DNA of 56,288 nucleotides. It comes from Bacillota bacterium (GTDB lineage: Bacteria; Bacillota; Clostridia; Peptostreptococcales; Anaerovoracaceae). The translations under genes and the position numbers were made by a program. Where the stretch lies: assembly GCA_017522185.1 (NCBI GenBank), contig JAFWZZ010000033.1:1-56288 (forward strand), in the 5' to 3' direction. Under the pieces are notes generated by a model. It searched no databases, was not told the DNA's origin, and saw only the letters and a program-made list of their open reading frames with translations. Positions 24,659 to 34,188 of this stretch are shown here, piece by piece; the stretch's first letter is position 1, and each line of letters opens with the position of its first letter.

Positions 24659-25861
24659 CTATTTAATTGTAACTTTAGGGATATTTCCTCCACGGATAAT
24701 ACCATCTGTATTATCTACATAGTAAACCGGAGATCCATTATTCATTGTGCAGTTATTGAAAGTAATTGGCATATCGTTAAAGCCGGCTAATACTACACGG
24801 TTATTGAACTCACAATTGTTAAAGGTAACTTCTCCATAGAAACGCATACCTTTTTCAGACCAAATGCTATCATTTGTAGTTCCGGCAAATTCACAGTTGT
24901 TAAACACTGAAGTTCCTGGCGCACCAACCTGAACTTTACCCGCTGTAAATGTGCAATCATTCACAACAAGTTCACCTTTAAGCTGGTCAAAATGAATTGC
25001 AGCATCTGGAGAATCAAAAGTGCATCCCTGGAATGTTGCATTGTTAGCATATCCCCATGCGTTATTACCGGTAAATTCACAGTCCACAAAAATTGCACTT
25101 ACGTCGGTACCAAGACTCATTTTTTCTGTAAACTCAGCACCTTCTACATACAGGCTCTTCGCACCACCTGCAATAGCAGTCTTCAGTTCTTCTGCACTTT
25201 CCACGCTTACAACCTTACCATAATCGCCTGCAGTGGAACCCCACTGTCCTTCGTACAGGAGACAAGCTGTTGCTGCATCAGCAACTTCTTCTGTCTGCAT
25301 TGCATATGCGTTTACATAGATTACAGGGTTGCCGTTTGCATCTTTCCAGCCTAAATCGGTTACTGTTCCGTTTACAACATTGGACCATTTTCCGTTTTCA
25401 TCAACATCTACGGAACCAGCCAGTTTGACGTGCTCGAAAACAGGTTCGGTTTCCTTTCCTGGTTCCAGGATGATGTTATGCAGTACGGTATACACTGTAT
25501 ACTTGATGCCATCAATGGTCTCTGTTTTGGATGCTACCGTACCCCAGTCCCAGTCAGAATGCTTATCTAAAAGCTCAATCACATCATCCAGTGCCTCTGG
25601 AACCGCAACAGTGGTCCAAACCCAAGCCGGATCTTTGCCTGTGTTTTTCACAGTTGGGATTTTCTTTACTGTTACGCCTGGTTTCAATGGAGAACCCTGT
25701 GCGAATTCTTCTGTCAGGTCAATATCAACATTACCAACAGTAAATACGTTCGCTTCACCGTCTTTGTCGCTCAGGTACGCCAGCATGCCGCCGACTGCGA
25801 TGATACCAATCAGTGCAACCACTGCCAGCATCGAAAGTGCTTTCTTTTTCTTTCTGTTCAT
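24659..25861 (-). CDS. TasA-like / beta-helix fusion exported protein C
   Basis: 400 residues. Signal MLAVVALIGIIAVGGMLAYL then SDKDGEANVFTVGNVDIDLTEEF, a textbook SipW/TasA start. The TasA-like part runs to about 215 (PTVKNTGKDPAWVWTTVAVPE, KPGVTVKKIP, VYVNAYAMQTEEVADAATA). The beta-helix part (about 218-398) opens with AEELKTAIAGGAKSLYVEGA and has short rungs VDCEFTGNN, FQGCTFDSP, VNDCTFTAG, FNNCEFAGT, each with a Cys at the same turn (a Cys ladder). It is more diverged from A and B than they are from each other. AAAGGATAAGAGAG precedes the start. Confidence 0.8.
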   Translation of the reverse strand: MNRKKKKALSMLAVVALIGIIAVGGMLAYLSDKDGEANVFTVGNVDIDLTEEFAQGSPLKPGVTVKKIPTVKNTGKDPAWVWTTVAVPEALDDVIELLDKHSDWDWGTVASKTETIDGIKYTVYTVLHNIILEPGKETEPVFEHVKLAGSVDVDENGKWSNVVNGTVTDLGWKDANGNPVIYVNAYAMQTEEVADAATACLLYEGQWGSTAGDYGKVVSVESAEELKTAIAGGAKSLYVEGAEFTEKMSLGTDVSAIFVDCEFTGNNAWGYANNATFQGCTFDSPDAAIHFDQLKGELVVNDCTFTAGKVQVGAPGTSVFNNCEFAGTTNDSIWSEKGMRFYGEVTFNNCEFNNRVVLAGFNDMPITFNNCTMNNGSPVYYVDNTDGIIRGGNIPKVTIK

Positions 25862-25918
25862 CTCTCTTATCCTTTCTTATAAACTAGTCCTTCTATGTAA
25901 CAGGTGTTCCTGTTTACA

Positions 25919-26659
25919 TCATGGTGTTGTGCTGCCGTAGGAGTCTTTGATCTTGCTCCATGCTGTCTCTGCAGCAGCCTTTGTCTGTTCTGTCGTCGGC
26001 GGTGTGCCTTCGGCTTCAAAACCGGAATGCTGGATGGCGTAAGCCTTCAGCTCCAGTTTCGGATATGTTGCATTGGCCTTGTCTTTGCCGTTGTTGTCCA
26101 GGCCGTTAAGCATATCCTTTGTGACATCTTTGATCACGGAAATCTGATGATTCTTCAGAATCGCGTAAGCGGTGCCTGCCTTTGCCGCATCTGCTTCCAC
26201 CAGACGGAAGTATACGGTTTCGCTGTCGCCGCCCTGTAGCTTTGTCCAGCCGTCCTCTACCTGGTAGGTCAGGAAGTCGTCAAATCCGTAAACGGTTCCG
26301 CTTCCGTCTGTGAATCCGCCGGACTCGGTCAGTTTCACGAAGAGCCAGCAGGCTTCACTGCCCGCCTTCACCGTAACAACCGGATCCTTCAGATAGGATT
26401 CTTCCGGCAGCATACTGTAGGTGTTGCCCGCGGTGGTCTTTACCGGGTTATTGTCTGCATCCAGCTCCGGCACGCCTTTCTCGTCGGTTTTGGTTTCCTC
26501 TAACGCCAGATGAATATCGCCGTAAGTAAAGGTGTTTTCCAGCGTATTTGTCTCGTCAGACAGCCAGGCCAGCGTCGCGCTGGTTCCCATGCACAGCAAA
26601 AGGGTAACCGCCAGGAGCAGATTCAGAAGAATCAGGTTTCTTCTCTTTCTTTTCGTCAT
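25919..26659 (-). CDS. TasA/CalY-like exported protein, short form 2
   Basis: 246 residues, no beta-helix. Signal LILLNLLLAVTLLLCMGTSATLAWL is followed by SDETNTLENTFTYGDIHLALEET, the CalY/TasA cleavage and first strand pattern. Later motifs YLKDPVVTVKAGSEACWLFVKLTES, FRLVEADAAKAGTAY and LELKAYAIQHSGF match the family. It follows the 244-residue paralogue by 15 bp. It is likely a main fibre subunit or its partner (compare TasA and TapA roles in Bacillus). Confidence 0.8.
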   Translation of the reverse strand: MTKRKRRNLILLNLLLAVTLLLCMGTSATLAWLSDETNTLENTFTYGDIHLALEETKTDEKGVPELDADNNPVKTTAGNTYSMLPEESYLKDPVVTVKAGSEACWLFVKLTESGGFTDGSGTVYGFDDFLTYQVEDGWTKLQGGDSETVYFRLVEADAAKAGTAYAILKNHQISVIKDVTKDMLNGLDNNGKDKANATYPKLELKAYAIQHSGFEAEGTPPTTEQTKAAAETAWSKIKDSYGSTTP

Positions 26660-26674
26660 AAAACGCCCCCTTCC

Positions 26675-27376
26675 TTAGTTCGGATACTGCTGTTCGAATG
26701 CCGCCCAGGCATCTTCCTCTGTATCCATGACTGCGGTCTGAATCGCCTGCCCTTTGATACGGATCTTCAGGTCTTTGATGGATGCCAGCTGATCGCCGGT
26801 CATCGTCTCAGGTACCGTAAACGATCCGAACAGCGGATCCAGTTTCACAGCCTCTCTTCCCTCGTTCTTTACTTTTTCTTTGTATCTGAATTCGTAGATT
26901 ATGGTGTTTTCCGCATCATCCCTCTCGGCGTCAACATATTTCCACGTCTGCGAATCATAACCATTAAAAATCTTCAGCAGATCTGCCCCGTCCGGCTTAA
27001 AAATCTCATCCAGCTCCCGCATGCAGTTGAAGCTAACCAGTACACGTACAAAGGCTTCCTCACTGTCCGGCTCTACGGTAATCGTCGGATCCTTCACGTA
27101 AGTCAGACCGGGTATCAGATGGTATGCGTTTCCCTTTTTCGTACGGTCTGCGTCCCTGACATCAGCAACCGGCGCACCGTCCTTCAGCGGCTCTCCTTCG
27201 GTATTCACGACTGCCTCCGTCAGGCCGATGTCGACTTTGCCCGTCGTAAATACGTTGAGGGCTTCTTCTTCGTCTGTCAAAAAAGCCAGCGTCGCCATAA
27301 TGGATGCCCCTGCAATCAGGCACACGCACAAAGGAAACAGAATGTATAGTTTATTCAGCTTTCTCTTCTTTTTCAT
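26675..27376 (-). CDS. TasA/CalY-like exported protein, short form 1
   Basis: About 233 residues from the ATG at 27376 (MKKKRKLNKLYIL); several in-frame ATGs lie up to 27409, so the start is uncertain by up to 11 codons. Signal LFPLCVCLIAGASIMATLAFL then TDEEEALNVFTTGKVDIGLTEA is typical. YVKDPTITVEPDSEEAFVRVLVSFN and IRIKGQAIQTA follow. It overlaps the end of sipW by about 26 bp, so protease and first substrate are coupled in translation. Confidence 0.8.
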   Translation of the reverse strand: MKKKRKLNKLYILFPLCVCLIAGASIMATLAFLTDEEEALNVFTTGKVDIGLTEAVVNTEGEPLKDGAPVADVRDADRTKKGNAYHLIPGLTYVKDPTITVEPDSEEAFVRVLVSFNCMRELDEIFKPDGADLLKIFNGYDSQTWKYVDAERDDAENTIIYEFRYKEKVKNEGREAVKLDPLFGSFTVPETMTGDQLASIKDLKIRIKGQAIQTAVMDTEEDAWAAFEQQYPN

Positions 27377-27893
27377 CTCTCTCATCCTCTTCATCATCCT
27401 CATCCCCAAAGAGCATTTCCGGAAGGAACATCATCAGCAGCATTGCCGCCCCAAAGGCGATCATGGCAAAGATGCCTGCCGGTCCCTGGATAAATGTCAC
27501 CAGGTGCCCCAGATACGGAATGGAAAATACCGGTGCGCCGATGACCTGTGATTCGGCTACCAGACCGCCGTCTTCCACGTTATTGGCATCTCCCTTCGTC
27601 TTATAGAAGGTCTGCCCGTCCTGCTTCACCACTTCCACGATTCTGTGGGTTACCTTGACATCCCCGTTTATAACATAGGTAACCGGGTCGCCTGCCTGCA
27701 GGGTGGAAGTATCCACATCGTCTACATAGAGAACGGCACCTGTTTTATAGGTCGGCTCCATAGAACCGGAAAGTACCACGTATACGTCCCATCCGATCAG
27801 CTTCACCCCTGCCAGCGCGATGGCGAGGAAGAGAATCACCGCGATCAGAAGGACATTGATGATTTCCCATATTTTCTTAATCTTTTGTCCCAT
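27351..27893 (-). CDS. sipW: SipW-type (ER-like) signal peptidase I
   Basis: 180 residues. One N-terminal membrane helix (about 10-34), then SGSMEPTYKTGAVLYV with the catalytic Ser44, and KVTHRIVEV with His83 in place of the bacterial Lys, the hallmark of ER-type signal peptidases. TKGDANNVEDG and a second membrane helix (about 135-160) follow, ending in an acidic tail. SipW enzymes cut the special signal peptides of TasA-type fibre proteins on the outer face of the membrane. It is the first gene of an eight-gene minus-strand run in which all other genes encode SipW-type substrates. Confidence 0.93.
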   Translation of the reverse strand: MGQKIKKIWEIINVLLIAVILFLAIALAGVKLIGWDVYVVLSGSMEPTYKTGAVLYVDDVDTSTLQAGDPVTYVINGDVKVTHRIVEVVKQDGQTFYKTKGDANNVEDGGLVAESQVIGAPVFSIPYLGHLVTFIQGPAGIFAMIAFGAAMLLMMFLPEMLFGDEDDEEDERDEKEEKAE

Positions 27894-27963
27894 TTTTCCT
27901 TCCTTTCTGGTTTGCTTCTGCGAAGTGCGCGCAAAAACAAACGGATGGAATTATCCAACCTAT

Positions 27964-27992
27964 ATTCTATCACTTTTCCCCTGTGAAGTCCA
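27964..27992 (-). promoter_or_regulatory. Candidate promoter of the sipW run
   Basis: Minus strand -35 TGGACT (27987-27992) and -10 TAGAAT (27964-27969) with 17 bp between. About 70 bp before sipW. No SinR-like or other regulator gene is visible nearby. Confidence 0.5.
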
Positions 27993-28047
27993 CTTTTTTT
28001 CTCCGAATATATAGATTCACTATGCATCAGGCCCTGGCGCCACGAAA

Positions 28048-28074
28048 AAAGGGACCCGTCTTTTGAGTCCCTTT
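28048..28074 (-). terminator. addA terminator
   Basis: AAAGGGAC at 28048-28055 pairs with GTCCCTTT at 28067-28074; on the minus strand the stem runs into TTTTTT. Confidence 0.8.
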
Positions 28075-28083
28075 CATCTTTCC

Positions 28084-31000
28084 TTATACTTCTATGGCCG
28101 CACCTGCCCCGAACAGGTACAGATAAGCTTCTTTCACCGGTCTGCCGGCCGCCTCTGCCAGCACCCTGCGGTAGATTTCCATCTGCTTCGCGTAGGTTTT
28201 GCGCAGGCGGTCTGCTTCCTCTTCAAAAGGCCTGGACGGGTCGATCCAGTTGGTCTTGTAATCCAGCAGGACGAAGCCGTCTTCCTCTGCAAAGTAGCAG
28301 TCGATAATCCCCTGGGTGATAATCTGCTCGCCTTCTACGTCCATCTGCAGCGCGAATGGCCGCTCTCTCTCCAGCACGCCCCGCTCAAAGGCCTTGGCCG
28401 CCCTTCTTCCCAGGTCGCTGGCAAAGAAATCCACAATCCGTCCCAGGTCTACTGCCTGGATTTCCGTCTCCGTGAAAATGGTTCTGTCTATCATATCCGC
28501 AGCTGCCTGCTCCAGATATGGCAGGCCTTCGACAGCTGCCCTGGCGAAATCGATCCGCTCCATGATGCCGTGGTAGATGGTTCCTTTTTCGGCCGCAGTC
28601 AGTTTCTTCTCGCCCTGACGGAACTTCGGAACGGCCAGAGTCATGGCCTGCTGTCCGGACTGTCCGGCTCCGGCTTCACCCGCAGTACCCGTAGTGCCTG
28701 TCGCCGCCTGTTCCTGCGCAAGCCTGTTCAGCTCCGACACGGAATATTTTGATTTCAGCTGTCTCGCCGCTTCGTAAGGATAGACGTAAGAAAGTCGTCT
28801 CTCCACTTCCGCCTTCTGGGCTTCCGTCGGTTCTCCGGCAAAGAATCCGGGGTCTGTAATCCGCTTCTTTGCCCTGCCCGTCTGCTTCTTCCCCGGTGAC
28901 AGTCTGTCCCCGTGGATGATTTCCAGGCTGGTAGTCTGGCCGATCATTTCCAGATAGGTACCTTCTCCTGCCAGTCCCTGTTCCAGGAATTCCCGGTATT
29001 TTTCCCCGTCTTTCACCGTTCCCGTCATGAACAGGAAATCCTTTGCACGGGTCAGCGCCACGTAGAGGATTCTGGTTTCTTCCTGCACTTCCTCCATGTG
29101 GACCTGTCTGGCGATGAGCTTCTGCAGCAGGGTCTGCTTGTGCCAGTGTCCCCGGTAATCGGCCAGGGTCATGCCGATGCCGATGTCTTTGTGCAGCACC
29201 ACGCCTGCACCGATTCTGGTATAGGTCAGGTTCCGTCCCATGCCGCAGACGATGACCATCGGGAATTCCAGTCCCTTGCTCTTATGAATGGTCATGATGC
29301 GGACCAGTTCGTCCTGGTCGCCGACCAGTTTTACCTGTCCCATCGGCACCTTTCTCTTCTTCACCGCGTCGATATAGCGGATGAAGCTGTAGAGAGAAAC
29401 CTGCCGGTTCTCCATGTATTTTTCGGCCTTGTCAATCAGCGCACGCAGGTTGGCCTGTCTCTGTGCACCGCCCGGCATAGCCCCCATTTCCAGATAATAT
29501 CCCGTTTCCAGCATCAGTTCCCAAAGGAAGTCGCCCAGGGGCTGTGTCAGGGATTTTGCTTTCCAGCCTTTGATGTCCTCCAGCGCAGACGCGCATTTCT
29601 TCCGCAGCGCCTGACGCTGACCGTTCTGTGCATAGTCCATTACCGCAGACGCAAAGGATCCTTTCTTGTTCTCTCCACGAATCCGCGCCAGCTCGGCGGA
29701 GGAGAACTTGAAGATCTCGGAGTGCAGCACACTAATCAGCTCCACGTCCTGCTGCCGGTTGTCGATGACAGAAAGCAGGTTCATGAAGACACTGATTTCC
29801 ATGGTGTCAAAGTAGCCGTCGCTTTCGTCCACAAAGGCGTCAATGCCCCTGCCCTTCAGGGTCTGATAGAAGATATCGGCGTAGTTCCTGGTGCCGCGCA
29901 TGAGAATCACCATGTCGTGCAGTCCCAGCGGCCGCTCCACGCCCTGCTTATGATCAAAGAACATACGGCCCAGGTTTTCCTCGATGAGGTCCGCCGCTTC
30001 CAGGGCTTCCAGTTCCGCGTTCTTTAAGTTGGCCAGCTCTTCATCAGTTCTGTCCACTGTCGCCACGTCCACCACCTTCACTTCCGGCGTATAGAGATAC
30101 GGGCCGTCGTAATCCACCCCGGGATAAAGCTTTGCCTCGTCGTCATAGTCTTCCATGAGGCCGTCAAAGATCTCATTGATCTCACGCAGGATGACGGATT
30201 TGCTTCGGAAGTTCCGGTTCAGGTCCAGCTTGACCGACTGTTCTTCCGACTGGTATGCGCTGTACTTCGCTTTGAAAATTTCCGGCTCAGCCAGACGGAA
30301 CTTGTAGATGCTCTGCTTCACATCACCTACCATGAACAGGTTGTTTTCCCGTCTGATCAGGCTGATGATTTCCTCCTGCAGCACGTTGGTATCCTGGTAC
30401 TCGTCGATGAAGATATGGTCAAATTTGTTCCGGTAATAGTTGGCCGCTTCTCCCGCCTCCAGGATCTCCAGGCAGAAGTGTTCGATGTCGTTAAAGTCGA
30501 TGACTCTCTTTTCCGCCTTGGCGCTGCGGAAGATGTGGTCAAAATCCAGCAGCAGTTTCCGGAGGGTCTGTGCCTTCGGTGCCGTCTGGTTCATCTCCGC
30601 AATCTGGTCTTCCAAAGGCTCCAGGAAGAAGGATTTGCTGATGGATCCGATACCGCCGGAGGCCTTCTTCCGCAAAGACGCCACCGTGTTTTTCACCATT
30701 TCGTAGTCCGGTTTCTCGTCTTTTTTTGCCACCAGGCGGGGTGCCGCAAAGTTAGCCATTCTTTCTGCGAGGGCTTCCCAGTCCCGTACCTTCACGGCCT
30801 CTTCCATCTCCAGATACTGTGCCAGTTCCTCTTTCTCCAGTTTTTCCGCCATGCGTTCCAGACCGTTACCTCCCAGGATTTCCATGGCCTGTTCCTCCGT
30901 CTGAATGCTCTTCTCTACGGTTTCCCCAAAAAAGCTCCAGAGTTTCTCCATGGTTTCCCCTGCGGTGAAGGTCGCTTTGTCCGCAGAGAGGGCTGCAACC

Positions 31001-31575
31001 TGTCTGTCCAGCCATTCCCACGGGTGGGGCATGGCCATCAGGGTGCCGTAAGTTTCATCCAGCATGGCCCTGATTTTGTTCTGGTTTTTGTCCGCACTAT
31101 ACCATCCCAGGAAGTCGTAGAATTCCGGTTCGTCACGCTCAAACCACTGCTCCAGCAGGGCGTCCATGGCGTCTTCCTTCATGATGGTTCGCTGTGCGTC
31201 GTCACAGATAGAAAAGCCCGGTTCCACGTCAGCCTCGTAGAAAAATCTGCGAATTACATCCAAGGCAAAGGAATGGAATGTGCTGATATTCGCCCGGGGC
31301 AAAAGTGCCAGCTGCTGCCGCATCTTCGGTCCGTTTTCCGGGTGTTCTTCCGCCTCTTTGTGCAAGGCTTTTCGGATTTTCTCCTTCATTTCCGCCGCAG
31401 CGGCGTTGGTAAAGGTCACGATCAGCATCCGGTCGATAGGCACACCGTCCTCGATGATCAGCTTCTTAATACGCTCAACCAAAACCGCCGTCTTTCCGGA
31501 GCCGGCGGCCGCTGCAACCAGTATATTACGGCCTCTCTCGTCGATGGCCTGTTGTTGTTCTTTGGTCCATTTCAT
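28084..31575 (-). CDS. addA: ATP-dependent helicase/nuclease subunit A (AddA)
   Basis: About 1163 residues from the ATG at 31575 (MKWTKEQQQAIDERG), seven bases after AAGAGG. It is a UvrD-type helicase with Walker A AAAGSGKTAVLVER near 22-35, the RNLFMVGDVKQSIYKFR motif, TIHKSKGLEFPMVIVCG and VALTRAKDFLFMTG, and a C-terminal RecB-like nuclease with GTIYHGIMERID and GIIDCYFAEEDGFVLLDYKTNW. AddAB resects double-strand breaks and recognises Chi. The partner addB, usually directly upstream, is not here; gpmI lies upstream on the other strand. Confidence 0.95.
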   Translation of the reverse strand: MKWTKEQQQAIDERGRNILVAAAAGSGKTAVLVERIKKLIIEDGVPIDRMLIVTFTNAAAAEMKEKIRKALHKEAEEHPENGPKMRQQLALLPRANISTFHSFALDVIRRFFYEADVEPGFSICDDAQRTIMKEDAMDALLEQWFERDEPEFYDFLGWYSADKNQNKIRAMLDETYGTLMAMPHPWEWLDRQVAALSADKATFTAGETMEKLWSFFGETVEKSIQTEEQAMEILGGNGLERMAEKLEKEELAQYLEMEEAVKVRDWEALAERMANFAAPRLVAKKDEKPDYEMVKNTVASLRKKASGGIGSISKSFFLEPLEDQIAEMNQTAPKAQTLRKLLLDFDHIFRSAKAEKRVIDFNDIEHFCLEILEAGEAANYYRNKFDHIFIDEYQDTNVLQEEIISLIRRENNLFMVGDVKQSIYKFRLAEPEIFKAKYSAYQSEEQSVKLDLNRNFRSKSVILREINEIFDGLMEDYDDEAKLYPGVDYDGPYLYTPEVKVVDVATVDRTDEELANLKNAELEALEAADLIEENLGRMFFDHKQGVERPLGLHDMVILMRGTRNYADIFYQTLKGRGIDAFVDESDGYFDTMEISVFMNLLSVIDNRQQDVELISVLHSEIFKFSSAELARIRGENKKGSFASAVMDYAQNGQRQALRKKCASALEDIKGWKAKSLTQPLGDFLWELMLETGYYLEMGAMPGGAQRQANLRALIDKAEKYMENRQVSLYSFIRYIDAVKKRKVPMGQVKLVGDQDELVRIMTIHKSKGLEFPMVIVCGMGRNLTYTRIGAGVVLHKDIGIGMTLADYRGHWHKQTLLQKLIARQVHMEEVQEETRILYVALTRAKDFLFMTGTVKDGEKYREFLEQGLAGEGTYLEMIGQTTSLEIIHGDRLSPGKKQTGRAKKRITDPGFFAGEPTEAQKAEVERRLSYVYPYEAARQLKSKYSVSELNRLAQEQAATGTTGTAGEAGAGQSGQQAMTLAVPKFRQGEKKLTAAEKGTIYHGIMERIDFARAAVEGLPYLEQAAADMIDRTIFTETEIQAVDLGRIVDFFASDLGRRAAKAFERGVLERERPFALQMDVEGEQIITQGIIDCYFAEEDGFVLLDYKTNWIDPSRPFEEEADRLRKTYAKQMEIYRRVLAEAAGRPVKEAYLYLFGAGAAIEV

Positions 31576-31600
31576 ATGCATACCTCTTTTTTGTACTTCC

Positions 31601-31628
31601 TTGATTATACCAAATTTTTTGATATAAT
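31601..31628 (+). promoter_or_regulatory. gpmI promoter, back to back with addA start region
   Basis: TTGATT (31601-31606), 16 bp, TATAAT (31623-31628), then gpmI at 31661. The minus strand also shows TATAAT at about 31604-31609, so the two divergent promoters overlap. Confidence 0.7.
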
Positions 31629-31660
31629 GGAGATGTATCATAAAAAACAGGAGAGAAATT

Positions 31661-33196
31661 ATGGAAATCAAAAACAAACCAACCATGCTGATGATTCTCG
31701 ACGGCTTCGGGCTGAACCCCCGGAGTGAAGGAAACGCAATTGCCCAGGCAGAAAAACCTGCCCTGGATCAGATATTTGAACGCTACCCGGGCACGAGATT
31801 AGATGCCTGCGGCCTGGCAGTAGGCCTGCCGGAAGGCCAGATGGGGAACTCTGAAGTGGGACACCTGAACATCGGTGCCGGCAGAATCGTTTATCAGGAA
31901 CTGACACGTATCACCAAGGCCATCGAAGACGGCGACTTCTTCCAAAACGAAGCCCTGCTGTCTGCCATCGCTCACGTAAAGCAGCACGATTCCGCCCTGC
32001 ATCTGCTGGGCCTGCTGTCTGACGGCGGCGTGCACAGCCACATCAGCCACCTCTTTGCCCTGCTGGATCTGGCAAAGAAGGAAGGCCTGACGAAGGTCCT
32101 GGTACATTGCTTCTTAGACGGCCGTGACGTGCCGCCAAGATGTGCGGGGCAGTACATCGAGGCCCTGCAGAACCACATGAACAGAATCGGTCTCGGTGAA
32201 ATCGCGGTCATCTCCGGCAGATATTACGCCATGGACAGAGACAAGAGATGGGAAAGAGTGGAGAAAGCTTACGACGCCATGACACTGGGCCAGGGCTTTG
32301 CCGCTTTTGATGCTGCGACAGGCTGCGCGGCAGTCGACGCTGCGTACCTCAGAGACGAAAACGACGAGTTCGTACAGCCGACTGCTACCGGCGCCGGCAC
32401 AGTCAATGACAACGACGCCATGATCATGTTCAACTTCAGACCGGACAGAGCCAGAGAAATCACCCGCGCTTTCGTGGATGGGGATTTTGATGGATTTGAG
32501 AGAAAGAAAGTAATCGAAAACCTGAAATACGTCTGCATGACCCAGTACGATGCGACCATGCCGAACGTGGATATCGCCTTCCCGCCGCAGACCCTGGAAA
32601 ACACCTTCGGGGACTACATCTCCTCTCAGGGGCTGAAACAGCTGCGTATCGCGGAAACGGAAAAATATGCCCACGTGACCTTCTTCTTTAACGGCGGCGT
32701 GGAAGCTCCTGCGGCCGGTGAAGACCGTATCCTGGTGCCTTCCCCAAAGGTTGCAACCTACGACCTGCAGCCGGAAATGAGCGCTTATGAAGTGACCGAC
32801 AGGGTGCTGGAACAGATTGCGGCTGACAAGTATGACTGCATCGTATTGAACTTCGCCAACGCCGACATGGTAGGCCATACGGGCATCATGGAAGCGGCGG
32901 TAGCTGCCATCGAAGCACTGAACGACTGCATTCCAAAGATCGTCGATGCGGTTCTGGAAAAGAACGGACAGATCCTGCTGACCGCAGACCACGGCAACGC
33001 GGACTGCATGGTGGACGAAGCAGGCAACGTGGTAACGGCCCACTCCCTGAACCAGGTACCGCTGGTACATATCGCAGCAGAACCTGTGCAGCTGGCCGAC
33101 GGCGGCAAGCTGGCTGACCTGGCACCTACCATGCTGGATCTGATGGGACTGGATATTCCGGAAGAAATGACAGGCAGAAGCCTGGTTGTAAGATAG
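31661..33196 (+). CDS. gpmI: 2,3-bisphosphoglycerate-independent phosphoglycerate mutase
   Basis: 511 residues, alkaline-phosphatase superfamily enzyme of glycolysis that needs two Mn2+. Asp14 in [18 protein letters not shown] and the phosphorylated Ser64 in [17 protein letters not shown] are present, with [12 protein letters not shown] and [11 protein letters not shown] giving the metal ligands near the C-terminus. Full length for the family. Start follows AGGAGAGAAATT. It is followed 10 bp later by a uridine phosphorylase gene with its own AGGAGG site; both are read from the promoter at 31601. Confidence 0.96.
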   Translation: MEIKNKPTMLMILDGFGLNPRSEGNAIAQAEKPALDQIFERYPGTRLDACGLAVGLPEGQMGNSEVGHLNIGAGRIVYQELTRITKAIEDGDFFQNEALLSAIAHVKQHDSALHLLGLLSDGGVHSHISHLFALLDLAKKEGLTKVLVHCFLDGRDVPPRCAGQYIEALQNHMNRIGLGEIAVISGRYYAMDRDKRWERVEKAYDAMTLGQGFAAFDAATGCAAVDAAYLRDENDEFVQPTATGAGTVNDNDAMIMFNFRPDRAREITRAFVDGDFDGFERKKVIENLKYVCMTQYDATMPNVDIAFPPQTLENTFGDYISSQGLKQLRIAETEKYAHVTFFFNGGVEAPAAGEDRILVPSPKVATYDLQPEMSAYEVTDRVLEQIAADKYDCIVLNFANADMVGHTGIMEAAVAAIEALNDCIPKIVDAVLEKNGQILLTADHGNADCMVDEAGNVVTAHSLNQVPLVHIAAEPVQLADGGKLADLAPTMLDLMGLDIPEEMTGRSLVVR

Positions 33197-33206
33197 GAGG
33201 TTCAAG

Positions 33207-34004
33207 ATGGCATTACAGTATCATACAAAACTAGACGTGGGCGACATCGCCCCTTACGTGCTGCTGCCTGGAGACCCAAAGAGAGTCGCAACCGTTGCCT
33301 CTTACTGGGACGAAGCACATCTGGTGGCAGACAACCGTGAACACGTGACCTATACGGGCACTTACAAAGGCATGCCGATTTCCTGCACCAGCACCGGCAT
33401 GGGATGCCCTTCTACTTCCATCGCCATGGAAGAGCTGGCTCAGGTGGGTGCAACCACATTCCTTCGTATCGGCACCTGCGGTACTTTTCAGGAGTTCATC
33501 AAAAACGGGGACATCATCGTCTTCGACTCCGCCTGCCGCTACGACGGTGCATCCAAGGCTTATGCACCGGTGGAATATCCTGCGGCGGCTCATTATCAGA
33601 TGATCAATGCCTGTGTGGCTGCCTGTGAAGACCTGGGTTACGCCCATCACGTTGGCGCGACCCGAACGGCGGATACCTTCTTTGCGGGACATCCAAGACC
33701 GGGTTCTTCCTTCAATAACTACTGGCATTCCTCCTGGGAACACTATTTCGAGGACCTGAAGCGGATGAACGTGTACGGCGCCGAGATGGAAGCTTCTATC
33801 ATCATGGTTTTAGCTCGTCTGTGGGGACTGCGTGCCGGCGGCATCGCTGTAACACTGGACAACATGCTGACCGTTTCCGGCGAAGACGGCAATTTCGATC
33901 CGGAAACCCAGCTGGATCACTCCCAGGATGCTATCGAGAAGTTATCAAAGGCGGGCTGCGAGGCCCTGTACCAGATCTGGCTGAAGGATCAGGCAGGGAA
34001 ATAA
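33207..34004 (+). CDS. udp: Uridine phosphorylase-type nucleoside phosphorylase
   Basis: 265 residues of the NP-I family. PYVLLPGDPKRVATVASYWD (phosphate-binding GDPxR) lies near 15-35, STGMGCPSTSIAMEELAQVGATTFLRIGTCGTFQ near 62-95, and NVYGAEMEASIIMVLARL (substrate-site EMEA) near 191-208. The family splits nucleosides with phosphate to ribose-1-phosphate and base. The pattern RIGTCGTFQ and the length favour uridine over purine nucleosides, but the substrate is not certain. The co-transcription with gpmI fits feeding ribose carbon toward glycolysis through transketolase. Confidence 0.85.
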   Translation: MALQYHTKLDVGDIAPYVLLPGDPKRVATVASYWDEAHLVADNREHVTYTGTYKGMPISCTSTGMGCPSTSIAMEELAQVGATTFLRIGTCGTFQEFIKNGDIIVFDSACRYDGASKAYAPVEYPAAAHYQMINACVAACEDLGYAHHVGATRTADTFFAGHPRPGSSFNNYWHSSWEHYFEDLKRMNVYGAEMEASIIMVLARLWGLRAGGIAVTLDNMLTVSGEDGNFDPETQLDHSQDAIEKLSKAGCEALYQIWLKDQAGK

Positions 34005-34084
34005 GGGTCTGGGCCAGAATCCCCAACAGATGTTACTGGAAACAGCGTTTTTCATACAAAAGTGTATATGAAAATCACGGCTCA

Positions 34085-34188
34085 GAAAGAAATAATTACT
34101 ACAAACAAAAGAAAAGAAGCAAAAGTGTATCTGCATTTCAATACAAAGTTCACACTTTTGCTTCTTTTTCGTTTCTGTAGTAATTTCT
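34085..34188. terminator. Long imperfect inverted repeat between convergent genes
   Basis: AGAAGCAAAAGTGT (34115-34128 region) pairs with ACACTTTTGCTTCT around a 23-nt loop, and outside it ATTACTACA pairs with TGTAGTAAT. The whole forms a stem of about 40 bp with bulges. A smaller hairpin (TTCATAC / GTATATGAA) lies just left at about 34051-34073. Placed between udp (+) and the LCP gene (-), it should terminate both. Confidence 0.6.

Noticed and set aside
32114-33205. Long ORF antisense to gpmI
   Set aside because: It is a shadow of the gpmI frame on the opposite strand, without ribosome site or recognisable domain.
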